Origin: Rhodospirillaceae bacterium | GTDB lineage: Bacteria > Pseudomonadota > Alphaproteobacteria > MPNO01 > UBA2964 | Assembly (NCBI GenBank): GCA_018660305.1 | Contig: JABJKO010000255.1 | Span: 1 to 16,786 of the forward strand | Reading direction: 5' to 3' | Length of the DNA stretch: 16,786 bases | Shown here: positions 7,430 to 14,744 of the stretch, one piece after another | Layout: every line of letters starts with the position of its first letter | Numbering within the stretch: the stretch's first letter is position 1 | Program-made: the position numbers and the translations under genes | The notes under the pieces: model-generated | Seen by the model: the letters and a program-made list of their open reading frames with translations, nothing else | Told to the model about the DNA's origin: nothing | The model's database searches: none

Positions 7430-8590
7430 ATGAGTAACTTCAGCTTCATCAAAGACAGCAAGGAAGATGCCGTATTTCGCGCGGAAGTGCGCACTTGGCT
7501 GGCGGAGAACCTGCCGGACAATCTCCGCAATTGGGCGACACGCCCACCGCCCGAATTGATTCGCCCGTGGCACAAACAGCTATACGAGAAAGGCTGGATC
7601 GCGCCGCATTGGAAAAAAATATATGGCGGCATGGAGGCGACTCTTAACCAGCAGCTGATCCTTCTGGAGGAGTTTGGCAGCGCCGGGGCGCCCATCATAT
7701 CGCGGCAGGCCCTGGGCCATATCGGGCCCATACTGATGGAGTACGGCACCGAGGAGCAGAAAGCGCAGCATTTGCCAAAGATGCTGACCGGCGAAGTCCA
7801 CTGGTGCCAGGGTTATTCCGAGCCCAACGCGGGATCCGACCTTGCCAGCCTGCGGACACGCGCCGACCTGGATGGCGATCATTTCGTCGTCAATGGGCAG
7901 AAAATATGGACCACATGGGGTCACCATGCGCACTGGATGTTCGCGTTGGTGCGGACCGATCAGGACGCGCCGCGCAAACAGGCCGGAATCAGCATGATCC
8001 TCATCGATCTGGCGACGGAAGGCATTACCATCCGGCCGATCCGTACCATCGCCGATGACGACGAGTTCGCGGAGGTTTTCTTCGACGATGTGCGAGTCCC
8101 GCAAGAAAACATCGTCGGTGAGGTCAACGACGGTTGGCGGCTCGCGAAGGCGCTTCTGGATCATGAGCGTATCGGCAATGCCAGCCCGCAATTTGCAATT
8201 GATAGCCTGGATATGCTCAAGAGGCTGGCCCGGTCCACCGGGGCAATCAACGATCCGGTGTTCAAGGAGAAACTTATCCGCGTCGAACTCGACGTCCTCG
8301 CTCAGTCGGCGGTGGTTGCCCATTCCGTTGAACTGGCGAACGCCAACCGGCAAATCAGCGCCAGCTCGTCGTTTATCAAGCTGTTGGGGACCAATACGGC
8401 GCAAGCGGTCGGCGATCTTATGCTCGAGGCAGCCGGGCAGCGTGGCGCCGAGCTCGACGCCTTCGATACACCTGAAGGCCCGGTTGAGGTCAGCGGATTT
8501 TTTCGCGAGGCGCGGCGTAATTCGATCTATGGCGGCACCAGCGAGATACAGCGAACGGTCATCGCAAAACGGGTTCTCGGGCTGCCATGA
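7430..8590 (+). CDS. Acyl-CoA dehydrogenase
   Basis: This 386-residue FAD flavoprotein is of the acyl-CoA dehydrogenase family, which makes trans-2-enoyl-CoA from acyl-CoA and passes electrons to ETF. It has an N-terminal helical domain (1-120), a beta domain with GYSEPNAGSDLASLRTRA (128-145) and VNGQKIWTTWG, and a C-terminal helical domain with FFREARRNSIYGGTSEIQRT (357-376). The medium-chain-type catalytic Glu position is Gly (YGGT), whereas LLDHERIG supplies Glu246 at the place used by isovaleryl-CoA and long-chain dehydrogenases. This suggests the alternative base and possibly a branched or bulky substrate. It lies 23 bases after the DUF35 stop on the same strand, so it is likely co-transcribed. 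Confidence 0.92.
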   Translation: MSNFSFIKDSKEDAVFRAEVRTWLAENLPDNLRNWATRPPPELIRPWHKQLYEKGWIAPHWKKIYGGMEATLNQQLILLEEFGSAGAPIISRQALGHIGPILMEYGTEEQKAQHLPKMLTGEVHWCQGYSEPNAGSDLASLRTRADLDGDHFVVNGQKIWTTWGHHAHWMFALVRTDQDAPRKQAGISMILIDLATEGITIRPIRTIADDDEFAEVFFDDVRVPQENIVGEVNDGWRLAKALLDHERIGNASPQFAIDSLDMLKRLARSTGAINDPVFKEKLIRVELDVLAQSAVVAHSVELANANRQISASSSFIKLLGTNTAQAVGDLMLEAAGQRGAELDAFDTPEGPVEVSGFFREARRNSIYGGTSEIQRTVIAKRVLGLP

Positions 8591-8620
8591 ACGTGATTCA
8601 TAACCGATGCTCCCGGTCAA

Positions 8621-8646
8621 CGAAGGCTAAATCTTGCCAGCCTTCG
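8621..8646 (+). terminator. Hairpin after acyl-CoA dehydrogenase
   Basis: CGAAGGCT (8621-8628) pairs perfectly with AGCCTTCG (8639-8646) around a 10-base loop, 31 bases past the dehydrogenase stop. There is no U-tract, so termination is only possible. It is the natural end point of the acyl-CoA operon. Confidence 0.35.
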
Positions 8647-8685
8647 ACGCACCGCGTAATTTCACCATAGTTTCTCAAACAGGGT

Positions 8686-8730
8686 CGCGGAACCTCCGCG
8701 GCCTCCCTCCCTATCGCCGGTTCCAACCGG
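8686..8730 (+). promoter_or_regulatory. Two dyads upstream of the metallophosphoesterase gene
   Basis: CGCGGA-ACC-TCCGCG (8686-8700) and CCGGTT-CC-AACCGG (8717-8730) are perfect short inverted repeats lying between the acyl-CoA dehydrogenase and the metallophosphoesterase. The second ends 31 bases before the start codon. They could be operator half-sites or leader-RNA hairpins. No clear promoter hexamers were identified. Confidence 0.3.
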
Positions 8731-8761
8731 TTAGATCTATAGAAGGACGGACCGCAAAAGA

Positions 8762-9517
8762 ATGCCGCGCAGTAAGCGACAAGGGGACCACGATGCGCCC
8801 GCGAACGACGTCGTGGTCGTTCACAGCTCCGATCTCCATGTGGATGACAGCTACACCGCCCGTGCCTATGGCGGCGACGGCAATGGGCCGCTGCGCTGCG
8901 TCCTGGAGGCCGCGGAGGAGACGTCGGCCAGCGTCGTCCTGCTGACCGGCGACATTTTCGAGCACAACCGCCTGCCGCTGGATCTGCTGGACGAAACCAC
9001 CCAAATCCTTGAGGAAGCGGGCCGGCCGGTCGTTATTCTGCCGGGAAACCACGATCCGGCCATCCCGGAATCGGTCTATCACCGCAGCGGGATAAGTGAT
9101 CCTTCGAATGTCTATGTTCTGGGTGTCACCCACAGGAAGGCGGTCCATTTTCCCGAATTGGATCTGGAAATCTGGGGTCACGCCCATCGCCATTATGACG
9201 ATATGTCCCCCTTACGATCACCCCGCACACGTAGTACGCGCTGGCAAATAGCCGCCGCCCATGGCCATTATGAGCCGGATCCGGACCTAAGTACGCCGTT
9301 ACGCGCCTCATGGCTGATCAGCGAAGCGGAATTAGCGGCAACCGAAGCGGATTATGTCGCCCTCGGTCATTGGAATACCCACAGGCGCGTGGGAAAGCGC
9401 GACTACCGGGCCTATTATTCCGGCTCGCCCGACCTGGCCGGAACGGTGAATCTGGTCAAGTTCGACCGCAATGGAGCGGTCACCGTGAAACGCCACAAGA
9501 TCCGCATGCCGGTCTGA
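8762..9517 (+). CDS. SbcD-like calcineurin-type metallophosphoesterase
   Basis: This 251-residue protein is a binuclear-metal phosphoesterase resembling the nuclease subunit of SbcCD/Mre11-type proteins. The motif series is in order: DLH (D24, H26), GDIFE (D64), GNHD (96-98), AAAHGHYE (H167, H169) and ALGHWNTHR (H203, with H207), then YYSGSPDLAG. All expected metal ligands are present. An additional GHAHRHYDD at 139-147 sits in the linker before motif IV. No SbcC/Rad50-like ATPase is adjacent, so it may act alone as a small phosphodiesterase or DNA-processing enzyme. The start has only a distant AAGGA 14 bases upstream. Its stop abuts that of the convergent oxidoreductase in TGATCA. Family sure, substrate unknown. 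Confidence 0.85.
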   Translation: MPRSKRQGDHDAPANDVVVVHSSDLHVDDSYTARAYGGDGNGPLRCVLEAAEETSASVVLLTGDIFEHNRLPLDLLDETTQILEEAGRPVVILPGNHDPAIPESVYHRSGISDPSNVYVLGVTHRKAVHFPELDLEIWGHAHRHYDDMSPLRSPRTRSTRWQIAAAHGHYEPDPDLSTPLRASWLISEAELAATEADYVALGHWNTHRRVGKRDYRAYYSGSPDLAGTVNLVKFDRNGAVTVKRHKIRMPV

Positions 9518-10519
9518 TCAGGGCGCCAGCAGAATTTTGCCAATATGCTCACTGGTTTCCATGAGACGATGGGCCTCCGCGGCATCGGCCATCGGAAAAC
9601 ACCGGTAGGTCTCGGACTTAATGGCGCCGGTTGCGAAATGGGGCCAGATATACTCCTCCAGTTGCCGGCAGATCGCGCCTTTTTCTTCCGTGGAGCGCGG
9701 CCGCAATCGAGAGCCCGTCACCGTCAGATGTTTGGCATGGATATGCCCGAAATCCGCTTCGGCAATCTTTCCGGCCCGAAGATTGATGAAAACCAACCTG
9801 CCCTCGAAGGCCAAAATCTCAAGTTCCCGCGGAATATACGGACCACCAACGATATCCAGGATGACATCAACACCGCGCCCTTCGGTAAAGGACCGGCTGA
9901 CCTCGGCGAAATCTTCGTCCACATACCGGATGGCCCGATCTGCACCGAGACGTTCCATGGCGCGGCATTTTTCGTCATTACGCGCCGTCGCCAGAACCGT
10001 CGCACCCCAGGCTTTGGCCATCTGAATGGCTGTGCAGCCGATACCGCTGGTGCCGCCTTGAATAAGAACCGTTTCACCGGATTTCAGCGCGCCTCTTTCC
10101 ATGAGGTTGGTCCAGACAGTGCAAAATGTCTCGGGGACGCCACCCGCCTCTTCGATGGAAATATTGGGTGGCACAGCCATGCACTGCGCCGCCGGCGCTA
10201 CCGCATATTCCGCGTATCCGCCGCCCGCCAGGAGGGCGCAAACCGTATCGCCCGGTGAGAACCGGTCAACATCCCGACCAACGGAAACCACGGTGCCGGC
10301 GGCCTCCAATCCTGGAATGTCGGTCACTCCAGGCGGCATGGGATAGGTACCCTTCCTTTGGGAAAGATCAGCGCCATTGAGGCCGGCGCTGGCTACCTTG
10401 ATCAGTATTTCGTTATTACCGGGTTGCGGCACGGGGCGGCTGACGGACCGCAGGACTTCGGGGCCACCGGGTTCGCTCACCTCAATGGCGGTCATGGTCT
10501 CGGGAATGGATAGGGACAT
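9518..10519 (-). CDS. PIG3-like NAD(P)H quinone oxidoreductase (zinc-free MDR family)
   Basis: This 333-residue medium-chain dehydrogenase/reductase is of the quinone-oxidoreductase branch, close to the PIG3 (TP53I3) group. NAD(P)H-dependent reduction of quinones or enones is the usual activity. The GroES-like N-terminal domain has SAGLNGADLSQRKGTYPMPPG (44-64), IPGLEAAGTVVSVG, and the Rossmann motif QGGTSGIGCTAIQMAKAWGA near 154-173. The zinc-ligand cysteines of alcohol dehydrogenases are absent. I choose the ATG at 10519, preceded by AAGAG, over a GTG at 10549 that would add ten non-conserved residues. It lies downstream of the H1-like gene on the same strand but is separated from it by a good terminator, so it needs its own promoter. 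Confidence 0.9.
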   Translation of the reverse strand: MSLSIPETMTAIEVSEPGGPEVLRSVSRPVPQPGNNEILIKVASAGLNGADLSQRKGTYPMPPGVTDIPGLEAAGTVVSVGRDVDRFSPGDTVCALLAGGGYAEYAVAPAAQCMAVPPNISIEEAGGVPETFCTVWTNLMERGALKSGETVLIQGGTSGIGCTAIQMAKAWGATVLATARNDEKCRAMERLGADRAIRYVDEDFAEVSRSFTEGRGVDVILDIVGGPYIPRELEILAFEGRLVFINLRAGKIAEADFGHIHAKHLTVTGSRLRPRSTEEKGAICRQLEEYIWPHFATGAIKSETYRCFPMADAAEAHRLMETSEHIGKILLAP

Positions 10520-10602
10520 GGAATACTCTTGTGGCGGCGTGTCCCCCACTATCAGCGCGATCCATACGGGGGATCAATAGGCCGTTTGTCCGCCAGGCGC
10601 AC

Positions 10603-10631
10603 AAAAGAAAACGGCGGCCCGAAGGCCGCCG
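10603..10631 (-). terminator. Intrinsic terminator with UUCG tetraloop
   Basis: Read on the minus strand, CGGCGGCC pairs perfectly with GGCCGCCG around a TTCG tetraloop closed by C-G (10612-10631). TTTTCTTTT follows directly (10603-10611). This is a complete Rho-independent terminator, 32 bases past the stop of the H1-like gene. It should end that transcript before the quinone oxidoreductase. Confidence 0.9.
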
Positions 10632-10663
10632 CTCTCAATGGTCGTATTTCCGTAAACGCAGGC

Positions 10664-11353
10664 TTAGGCGGCCCGGCGCATGGGACGGCGCGAACGCACC
10701 GACTTCTTTGCACCAGAACGAACCTTGACGGACTTGATCCCTTTGCGAAGCTTAGCGAGCTGCTTGTGCACTGGGTTCTTGACCGCGCGCCGACGAGCCG
10801 TGCTCTTGCGAGCGGTCGACTTACGGATGGTCTTACGGGCCGTGCTCTTACGAGCGACCTTCTTCCGCGCCGGGCTCTTGCGAGCGACGGATTTACGGAC
10901 AGTCTTACGGGCCGTACTCTTGCGAGCGACCTTCTTCCGCGCCGGGCTCTTGCGAGCGACGGATTTACGGACAGTCTTCTTAGCCGTGCTTTTGCGAACG
11001 ACTTTCTTGCGAGCGACCGTCTTCCGCGCCGGGCTCTTGCGAGCGACAGACTTACGGACAGTCTTCTTGGCAGTGCTCTTGCGAACGATTTTCTTACGAG
11101 CGACCGTCTTCCGCGCCGGGCTCTTACGAGCAACCGACTTACGGACCGTCTTCTTGGCTGCAACCTTCTTCTTGGCGACAGTCTTCTTCGCGGGCGATTT
11201 GCGAGCGACGGGTTTTCTTACAGTTTTACGGGCAGTGCTAACGCGGGACCGGGCGGTGCTCTTCCTGGCCGCCGGCCGACGTGAAGACGCTGCCTTTGCG
11301 CGCGGCTTACGCGACACGCTGGGCTTCTTCTTAGTAACAGACTTGGTAGCCAT
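10664..11353 (-). CDS. Histone-H1-like Lys/Arg/Ala-rich repeat protein
   Basis: This 229-residue, extremely basic protein is made mostly of Lys, Arg, Ala, Ser, Thr and Val, with almost no acidic residues. It resembles eukaryotic H1 tails and bacterial H1-like DNA-binding proteins (the Hc2 and AlgP types), so nucleoid binding or compaction is the likely role. The ATG at 11353 has a strong AGAGGAG ribosome-binding site at ideal spacing. An in-frame ATG at 11386 adds 11 non-basic residues and lacks such support. The core (residues 47-177) is tandem repeats opening with K-S/P-V-A-R-K-S-P-A. The tail (HKQLAKLRKGIKSVKVRSG, 196-214) is non-repetitive and may be a separate binding segment. It is a monocistronic unit closed by the terminator at 10603-10631. 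Exact function is not proven by sequence. Confidence 0.85.
   Translation of the reverse strand: MATKSVTKKKPSVSRKPRAKAASSRRPAARKSTARSRVSTARKTVRKPVARKSPAKKTVAKKKVAAKKTVRKSVARKSPARKTVARKKIVRKSTAKKTVRKSVARKSPARKTVARKKVVRKSTAKKTVRKSVARKSPARKKVARKSTARKTVRKSVARKSPARKKVARKSTARKTIRKSTARKSTARRRAVKNPVHKQLAKLRKGIKSVKVRSGAKKSVRSRRPMRRAA
10823..11215 (-). repeat. In-frame tandem repeats within the H1-like gene
   Basis: Five units are visible: 25 residues (47-71), two of 29 (72-100 and 101-129) and two of 24 (130-153 and 154-177). At DNA level the two 72-base units (10895-10966 and 10823-10894) differ at four positions by my count. The two 87-base units (11054-11140 and 10967-11053) differ at about eight. 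All lengths are multiples of three, so loss or gain of a unit keeps the frame. Confidence 0.9.
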
Positions 11354-11444
11354 ATGAGGCTCCTCTCGATAGTTCGACCAGGGCACCCGGATACCCGAGT
11401 GCTTTCAAACGGCGAGAAGAATTAAATGGATAAAGTTAATAAAT

Positions 11445-11485
11445 GGTGACCAAGATTCAGTATCGGGTCACCGGTCATTGGTGAC
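11445..11485. promoter_or_regulatory. Cluster of GGTGAC(C)/GGTCACC sites between divergent genes
   Basis: Three related sites lie in the 275-base divergent region: GGTGACC (11445-11451), GGTCACC (11466-11472) and GGTGAC (11480-11485). They form two inverted pairs, with the middle site shared. They begin about 90 bases before the H1-like start codon and end about 145 bases before the dioxygenase start. A dimeric regulator could bind here. I could not assign convincing -35/-10 pairs on either strand. The rest of the region shows only an A+T-rich stretch near 11420-11444. Confidence 0.4.
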
Positions 11486-11628
11486 ACGCTGTTGGTTGGA
11501 AATTGCTGCGGGGCGATCTCCGCGACTCGATGGAAGAATGTTCGCGCCCTTTGGGCGGACATACAATCGGTGAACTTTGTGGCAGGATTATGATCCGCCG
11601 GCTTTGACGGCGCCGCGGGAGAATTCGA

Positions 11629-12501
11629 TTGACGACGAAACGAGAGGTAGTAAATGGCGCAAATGCGCCGTTTCAGAGCAAACCATTATCTCCGGTGATC
11701 GGCGCGGAGATCACCGGCCTTGACCTCAGCTCCCCCCTCCCGCCAGAAATCATATCGGCATTGAGGACCGCCTGGCTGGAACACCAGCTGCTGCTATTCC
11801 GGGCTCAGGATCTCACCGAAGAACAGCAAATTCGTTTTGCGGAAAAATTTGGATCGCCGGTCGGAGGTAGGAATAAAAATAAGATTTCTGCCCGTCGCGA
11901 TCAGGATCCCCGTATCATGCTCATTACCAATATAAGGAAAGAAGGAAAGACCATCGGCTCCCTCCCCGATGGCGAATTGCAGTTTCATTCCGATTCCGCC
12001 TTTCTCGACTGCCCGCTCATGGGAACACTTTTATATGGCGTGGAACTGCCGTCGACCGGCGGCAACACCTTGTTCGCCAATACCTACCTTGCCTACGACG
12101 CCCTCTCCCCCGCCCAAAAGAAGGCCCTGGCGTCTCTTGAGGCCATCAATGTCTATGATTATGCCACCCAGGTCCGGACCGGACGGCTGGACCGGGCACA
12201 ATCGCCCCATGCCACGCACCCTGTCATCCGCACCCACCCGGAAACCGGACGCAAAGGGATCTACGTGAACCGGCTGATGACCGAGGAGATTGTCGATTTT
12301 CCCACGGAACAAGGCGATCCCCTGCTTGCCGAGCTTTTCGATCTCATCGAACGGCGTGACTTCATGTATGAGCATGTCTGGCAAAAAGGCGATCTTCTGA
12401 TGTGGGACAATAGATGCACCCAGCACGCCCGCACCGATTTCCCCGAAAACGAGACCCGCCTCCTGAGACGCGTTGGCCTGGAGGGCGATAAGCCGTGGTG
12501 A
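11629..12501 (+). CDS. TauD/TfdA-family Fe(II)/2-oxoglutarate dioxygenase
   Basis: This 290-residue enzyme is of the TauD/TfdA family. These enzymes use Fe(II), O2 and 2-oxoglutarate to hydroxylate a substrate, often releasing sulfite, a phenol or another leaving group. The N-terminus carries PLSPVIGAEITGLDLS. The iron ligands are H120 and D122 (FHSDSAF) and H266 (TQHARTDF), with the 2-oxoglutarate arginine in ETRLLRRV (277-281). The TTG start at 11629 is accepted because GGGAG precedes it at good spacing and the family homology begins soon after. HSDSAF is nearer to TfdA than to taurine dioxygenase, but the substrate cannot be named. The stop codon is only a few bases from an IS630 transposase stub, so any original downstream sequence appears to have been lost. 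Confidence 0.88.
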   Translation: MTTKREVVNGANAPFQSKPLSPVIGAEITGLDLSSPLPPEIISALRTAWLEHQLLLFRAQDLTEEQQIRFAEKFGSPVGGRNKNKISARRDQDPRIMLITNIRKEGKTIGSLPDGELQFHSDSAFLDCPLMGTLLYGVELPSTGGNTLFANTYLAYDALSPAQKKALASLEAINVYDYATQVRTGRLDRAQSPHATHPVIRTHPETGRKGIYVNRLMTEEIVDFPTEQGDPLLAELFDLIERRDFMYEHVWQKGDLLMWDNRCTQHARTDFPENETRLLRRVGLEGDKPW

Positions 12502-12507
12502 AGTGGG

Positions 12508-12696
12508 CCGCGCGTGCTCGAGCTCAATCCGGTCAAAAACGTCTGGCAACTCCTGCGCGATAACCGGCTGTCCAACCGCGTCTTCGCATCACAGAACGAT
12601 ATCGTCGACCACTGTTGCGACGCCTGGAACACGCTCATCGATCAGCCCTGGAAAATCATGTCGATCGGACAGCAATATTGGGCAGATGGGTCCTGA
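12508..12696 (+). pseudogene. IS630-family transposase, C-terminal remnant
   Basis: The frame reads LELNPVKNVWQLLRDNRLSN, then residues matching the IS630 C-terminal signature, with VDHCCDAWNTLIDQPWKIMS ahead of the stop. Only about 60 residues remain of a transposase usually over 300 long. No upstream part is present, because the dioxygenase stop lies six bases before the fragment. The third catalytic acid of the IS630 DDE triad, in the NPxEnxW motif, is Lys here. The fragment is therefore both truncated and catalytically dead. A short inverted repeat CTGATC/GATCAG (12693-12710) overlaps its end. I could not identify terminal inverted repeats or a TA duplication. Confidence 0.82.
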
Positions 12697-12802
12697 TCAA
12701 TGCAGATCAGTATAAGGACAGAGGCCAGCCAAAGGAGGAATCCACAGCCTCCTAAATACGATCAGGACTTGGTACCCCGATGGCGTTCGTCCGTACTCGC
12801 CA

Positions 12803-12844
12803 CTCGTGCCCTCCCGAGCGTTTGGATTTTTCTTTTGGCACGAG
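12803..12844. repeat. Inverted repeat in the spacer after the IS630 stub
   Basis: CTCGTGCC (12803-12810) and GGCACGAG (12837-12844) are perfect complements 26 bases apart, and the spacer contains a T-rich run. The repeat lies between the transposase stub and the aldo/keto reductase stop and could act as a weak terminator or be IS debris. The remaining spacer (12697-12867) holds no credible gene. Confidence 0.3.
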
Positions 12845-12867
12845 GGCAGCGGTTGGGTTGCTATTCG

Positions 12868-13812
12868 TTAACTGTCCGAGAGGGCCATTAAGGCTTTTAG
12901 AGATTTGTTTTGGTGCAATTTTTCACCAACAGCGTCTTCATTCAACTGTTGCCAAAATGCTAAAGTTTCACAAAGCTGCTCGGCCGTACGGGGTCCGGTG
13001 ATTAACCCCGCCAGCGCTCTATTCATAAAAATCATGAGTATCGCCAGTTCATTCATTGTACGCGGGCAGGGATTAAATGTGTGCTTATCCGTTAGAAATG
13101 CCCTTAAACGCGACGCAATTTCCGGTTCACTTATATTTCTCAGAGCGAGAGAGCTTTTTTCCGACTTTCGATGATCCATCTTTACACCACCCATATTGAC
13201 GCTATAGGCGATGTATCGAGCGTCAGGAAAGTGAGGAAAATAATGCTGACGGGCAGCTTTCGTCGACGCATTCTCTTTGATTTGTATCCACCAATGCCTG
13301 GCTAGATCGGGCGACGCCTCAGCATACCGGTCGGGCCGCCGCACGCCTGAAAAGCCAATCAAATACCCTTCATTGTGCAGCGCCTCCATCGCACTTACGG
13401 TTTCTTGAATAGCGAAAATATCGTCTCTGTTGTCCCAATGAATGCCAATTCCCTTGAGTGCCTCCGAGAAATTTCCGCGTAAAATATCAGTTGTGGTTCG
13501 GATGGCTGCGGAGCCAAGGTTTGAGCGGTCTTCACCTGAATTGTCGACTGCCCCAATCTTGCAAAAAACTTTCATCCCAGAATTTGGATTACCCTTTAGC
13601 CAGCTGGTAATAATTTCATTTGCCCGTCCAAAATCTTGTGCGTTTCCATTTATGGGATAGTTGACCGCGGCATCGATCCATTTTCCGCCGGCTAGAGCAA
13701 AACCATCCAACATTGCATGGGCGGTCTTTTGATCAACACCCCAGCCCCACAGGGCCGTCCCCATCATTATTGTCTTTTCTTGAGGTACTAAATCCTGCGT
13801 TGCGCAAGTCAT
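12868..13812 (-). CDS. Aldo/keto reductase family protein
   Basis: This 314-residue protein is a divergent member of the aldo/keto reductase superfamily (NAD(P)H-dependent TIM barrels). The catalytic tetrad is visible in order: D47 and Y52 (DAAVNYPING), K85 (FCKIG) and H125 (GIHWDN). The N-terminus GTALWGWGVDQ matches the first barrel strand. The C-terminal part (MNELAILMIFMNRALAGLITGPRTAEQL) keeps the cofactor-proximal pattern. The ATG overlaps the stop of the upstream glycosyltransferase by four bases (ATGA), indicating translational coupling. In this setting it may act on a nucleotide-sugar or sugar-derived carbonyl, as reductases in glycan loci do. That is inference. Base composition is more A+T-rich than the first 12 kb. 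Confidence 0.85.
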   Translation of the reverse strand: MTCATQDLVPQEKTIMMGTALWGWGVDQKTAHAMLDGFALAGGKWIDAAVNYPINGNAQDFGRANEIITSWLKGNPNSGMKVFCKIGAVDNSGEDRSNLGSAAIRTTTDILRGNFSEALKGIGIHWDNRDDIFAIQETVSAMEALHNEGYLIGFSGVRRPDRYAEASPDLARHWWIQIKENASTKAARQHYFPHFPDARYIAYSVNMGGVKMDHRKSEKSSLALRNISEPEIASRLRAFLTDKHTFNPCPRTMNELAILMIFMNRALAGLITGPRTAEQLCETLAFWQQLNEDAVGEKLHQNKSLKALMALSDS

Positions 13813-14543
13813 AATATAGCCGCTTTTGATCGTAGATGCCGCTTTAAGCGCTGCATCGACCTCATATACTCAACAGCAAGCTTTCCTATGCGTACTTTTG
13901 AATTTTGATCATCTGTCCACGTGACAGGGATATCCTTATAACGGAACTCCAAGCTTTCCGCGCAAACCAGCAATTCCGTGGAGAAAAACCACCCGTCGTT
14001 TGTCGCTCCTGCGTCAATCAGACGTTTCAGTTTATCGCGCTTCAGAAACTTAAATCCACACATCCCATCCGTGAAAGACGTGCGGAAATAAATACGGACC
14101 ATCATGTTAAAGACATTGCTGACAAAGGTGCGTAGTAGAGAACGACCAATCACCTGCGCGCCGGCAGCGAGCCTCGAGCCTGAAACGATATCGGCGTCAT
14201 CCCGAAGCAATGGCACAAATGCGTCTTTCAAGTGGTCAAGACCGGTTGCCAAATCTAGATCCATGTACCCAACGATGTCTGCGGAACTATCTCCCCAAGA
14301 TTTCTTTAACGCGCGACCAACCCCTCGTTCTTCGAGACGTAGATAGAAAACGTCATAAAATTCATGAGCAAGCCGGGCTGCTATTTCACTTGTCTCGTCG
14401 ACCGATCCATTGTCTGCGATGACAATAGAGATCTTTGCCAGATCTTTTAATTCGGCATGTATATAATCGCGCGCGGCACGAATTTGGGCCTCTAAGGTCG
14501 CCGCTTCATTCAGAACTGGTATAGTAATTTCAATATTTTTCAT
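13809..14543 (-). CDS. Family 2 glycosyltransferase (soluble, DPM1/DPG-synthase-like)
   Basis: This 244-residue protein is a GT-A fold inverting glycosyltransferase of family GT2. It has ITIPVLNEAATLEAQ at the N-terminus, ADNGSVDET (43-51), the metal/nucleotide-sugar motif YMDLDLATG (93-101), SGSRLAAGAQ (121-130), DGMCGFKFLKR (159-169), and the acceptor-side DGWFFSTELLV (183-193) with the probable catalytic acid E190. The pattern fits enzymes that transfer sugars to polyprenyl phosphate or to lipid-linked glycans. It lacks the C-terminal membrane helices seen in the neighbouring GT2. It is translationally coupled to the aldo/keto reductase. A 201-base gap (14544-14744) separates it from the upstream glycosyltransferase. 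That gap shows no gene and no clear terminator and may hold a promoter. Confidence 0.9.
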   Translation of the reverse strand: MKNIEITIPVLNEAATLEAQIRAARDYIHAELKDLAKISIVIADNGSVDETSEIAARLAHEFYDVFYLRLEERGVGRALKKSWGDSSADIVGYMDLDLATGLDHLKDAFVPLLRDDADIVSGSRLAAGAQVIGRSLLRTFVSNVFNMMVRIYFRTSFTDGMCGFKFLKRDKLKRLIDAGATNDGWFFSTELLVCAESLEFRYKDIPVTWTDDQNSKVRIGKLAVEYMRSMQRLKRHLRSKAAIL

Positions 14544-14744
14544 GGCTACTATGTCTCTTCGATGCCTCAGACAGGTCCATAAATCGTAAAGCTGAAAAAT
14601 TTAGAAGGCCGGCTAATGGAAAGCTAAAGTAGGCCACAACGTAAAGTTTTTCACCGAATAACGGGACTTTCTCGTTCGACGATGAATTCGGATGTGCTAA
14701 CAGTGTTACAGTGAAGATTCTCCGCGAATCACTAAAACAGGGGG

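Noticed and set aside
7580..8620. Minus-strand open frame (346 codons) opposite the acyl-CoA dehydrogenase
   Set aside because: It is antisense to a gene with full family motifs, and its own translation shows no motifs.
10823..11215. Repeat array considered as CRISPR or satellite DNA
   Set aside because: Repeats are contiguous without unique spacers, are multiples of three, and encode a continuous basic protein.
10680..11357. Plus-strand open frame (225 codons) opposite the H1-like gene, Leu/Arg/Thr-repeat rich
   Set aside because: Its repeats mirror the H1-like repeats on the other strand. The minus frame has the strong ribosome-binding site and the terminator.
11604..11609. TTGACG as a -35 element for the dioxygenase
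   Set aside because: It is only 20 bases before the start codon, which leaves no room for a -10 and leader.
12700..12891. Small 63-codon plus-strand frame after the IS630 stub
   Set aside because: It has no homology that I recognise, no ribosome-binding site, and it runs into the convergent reductase gene.
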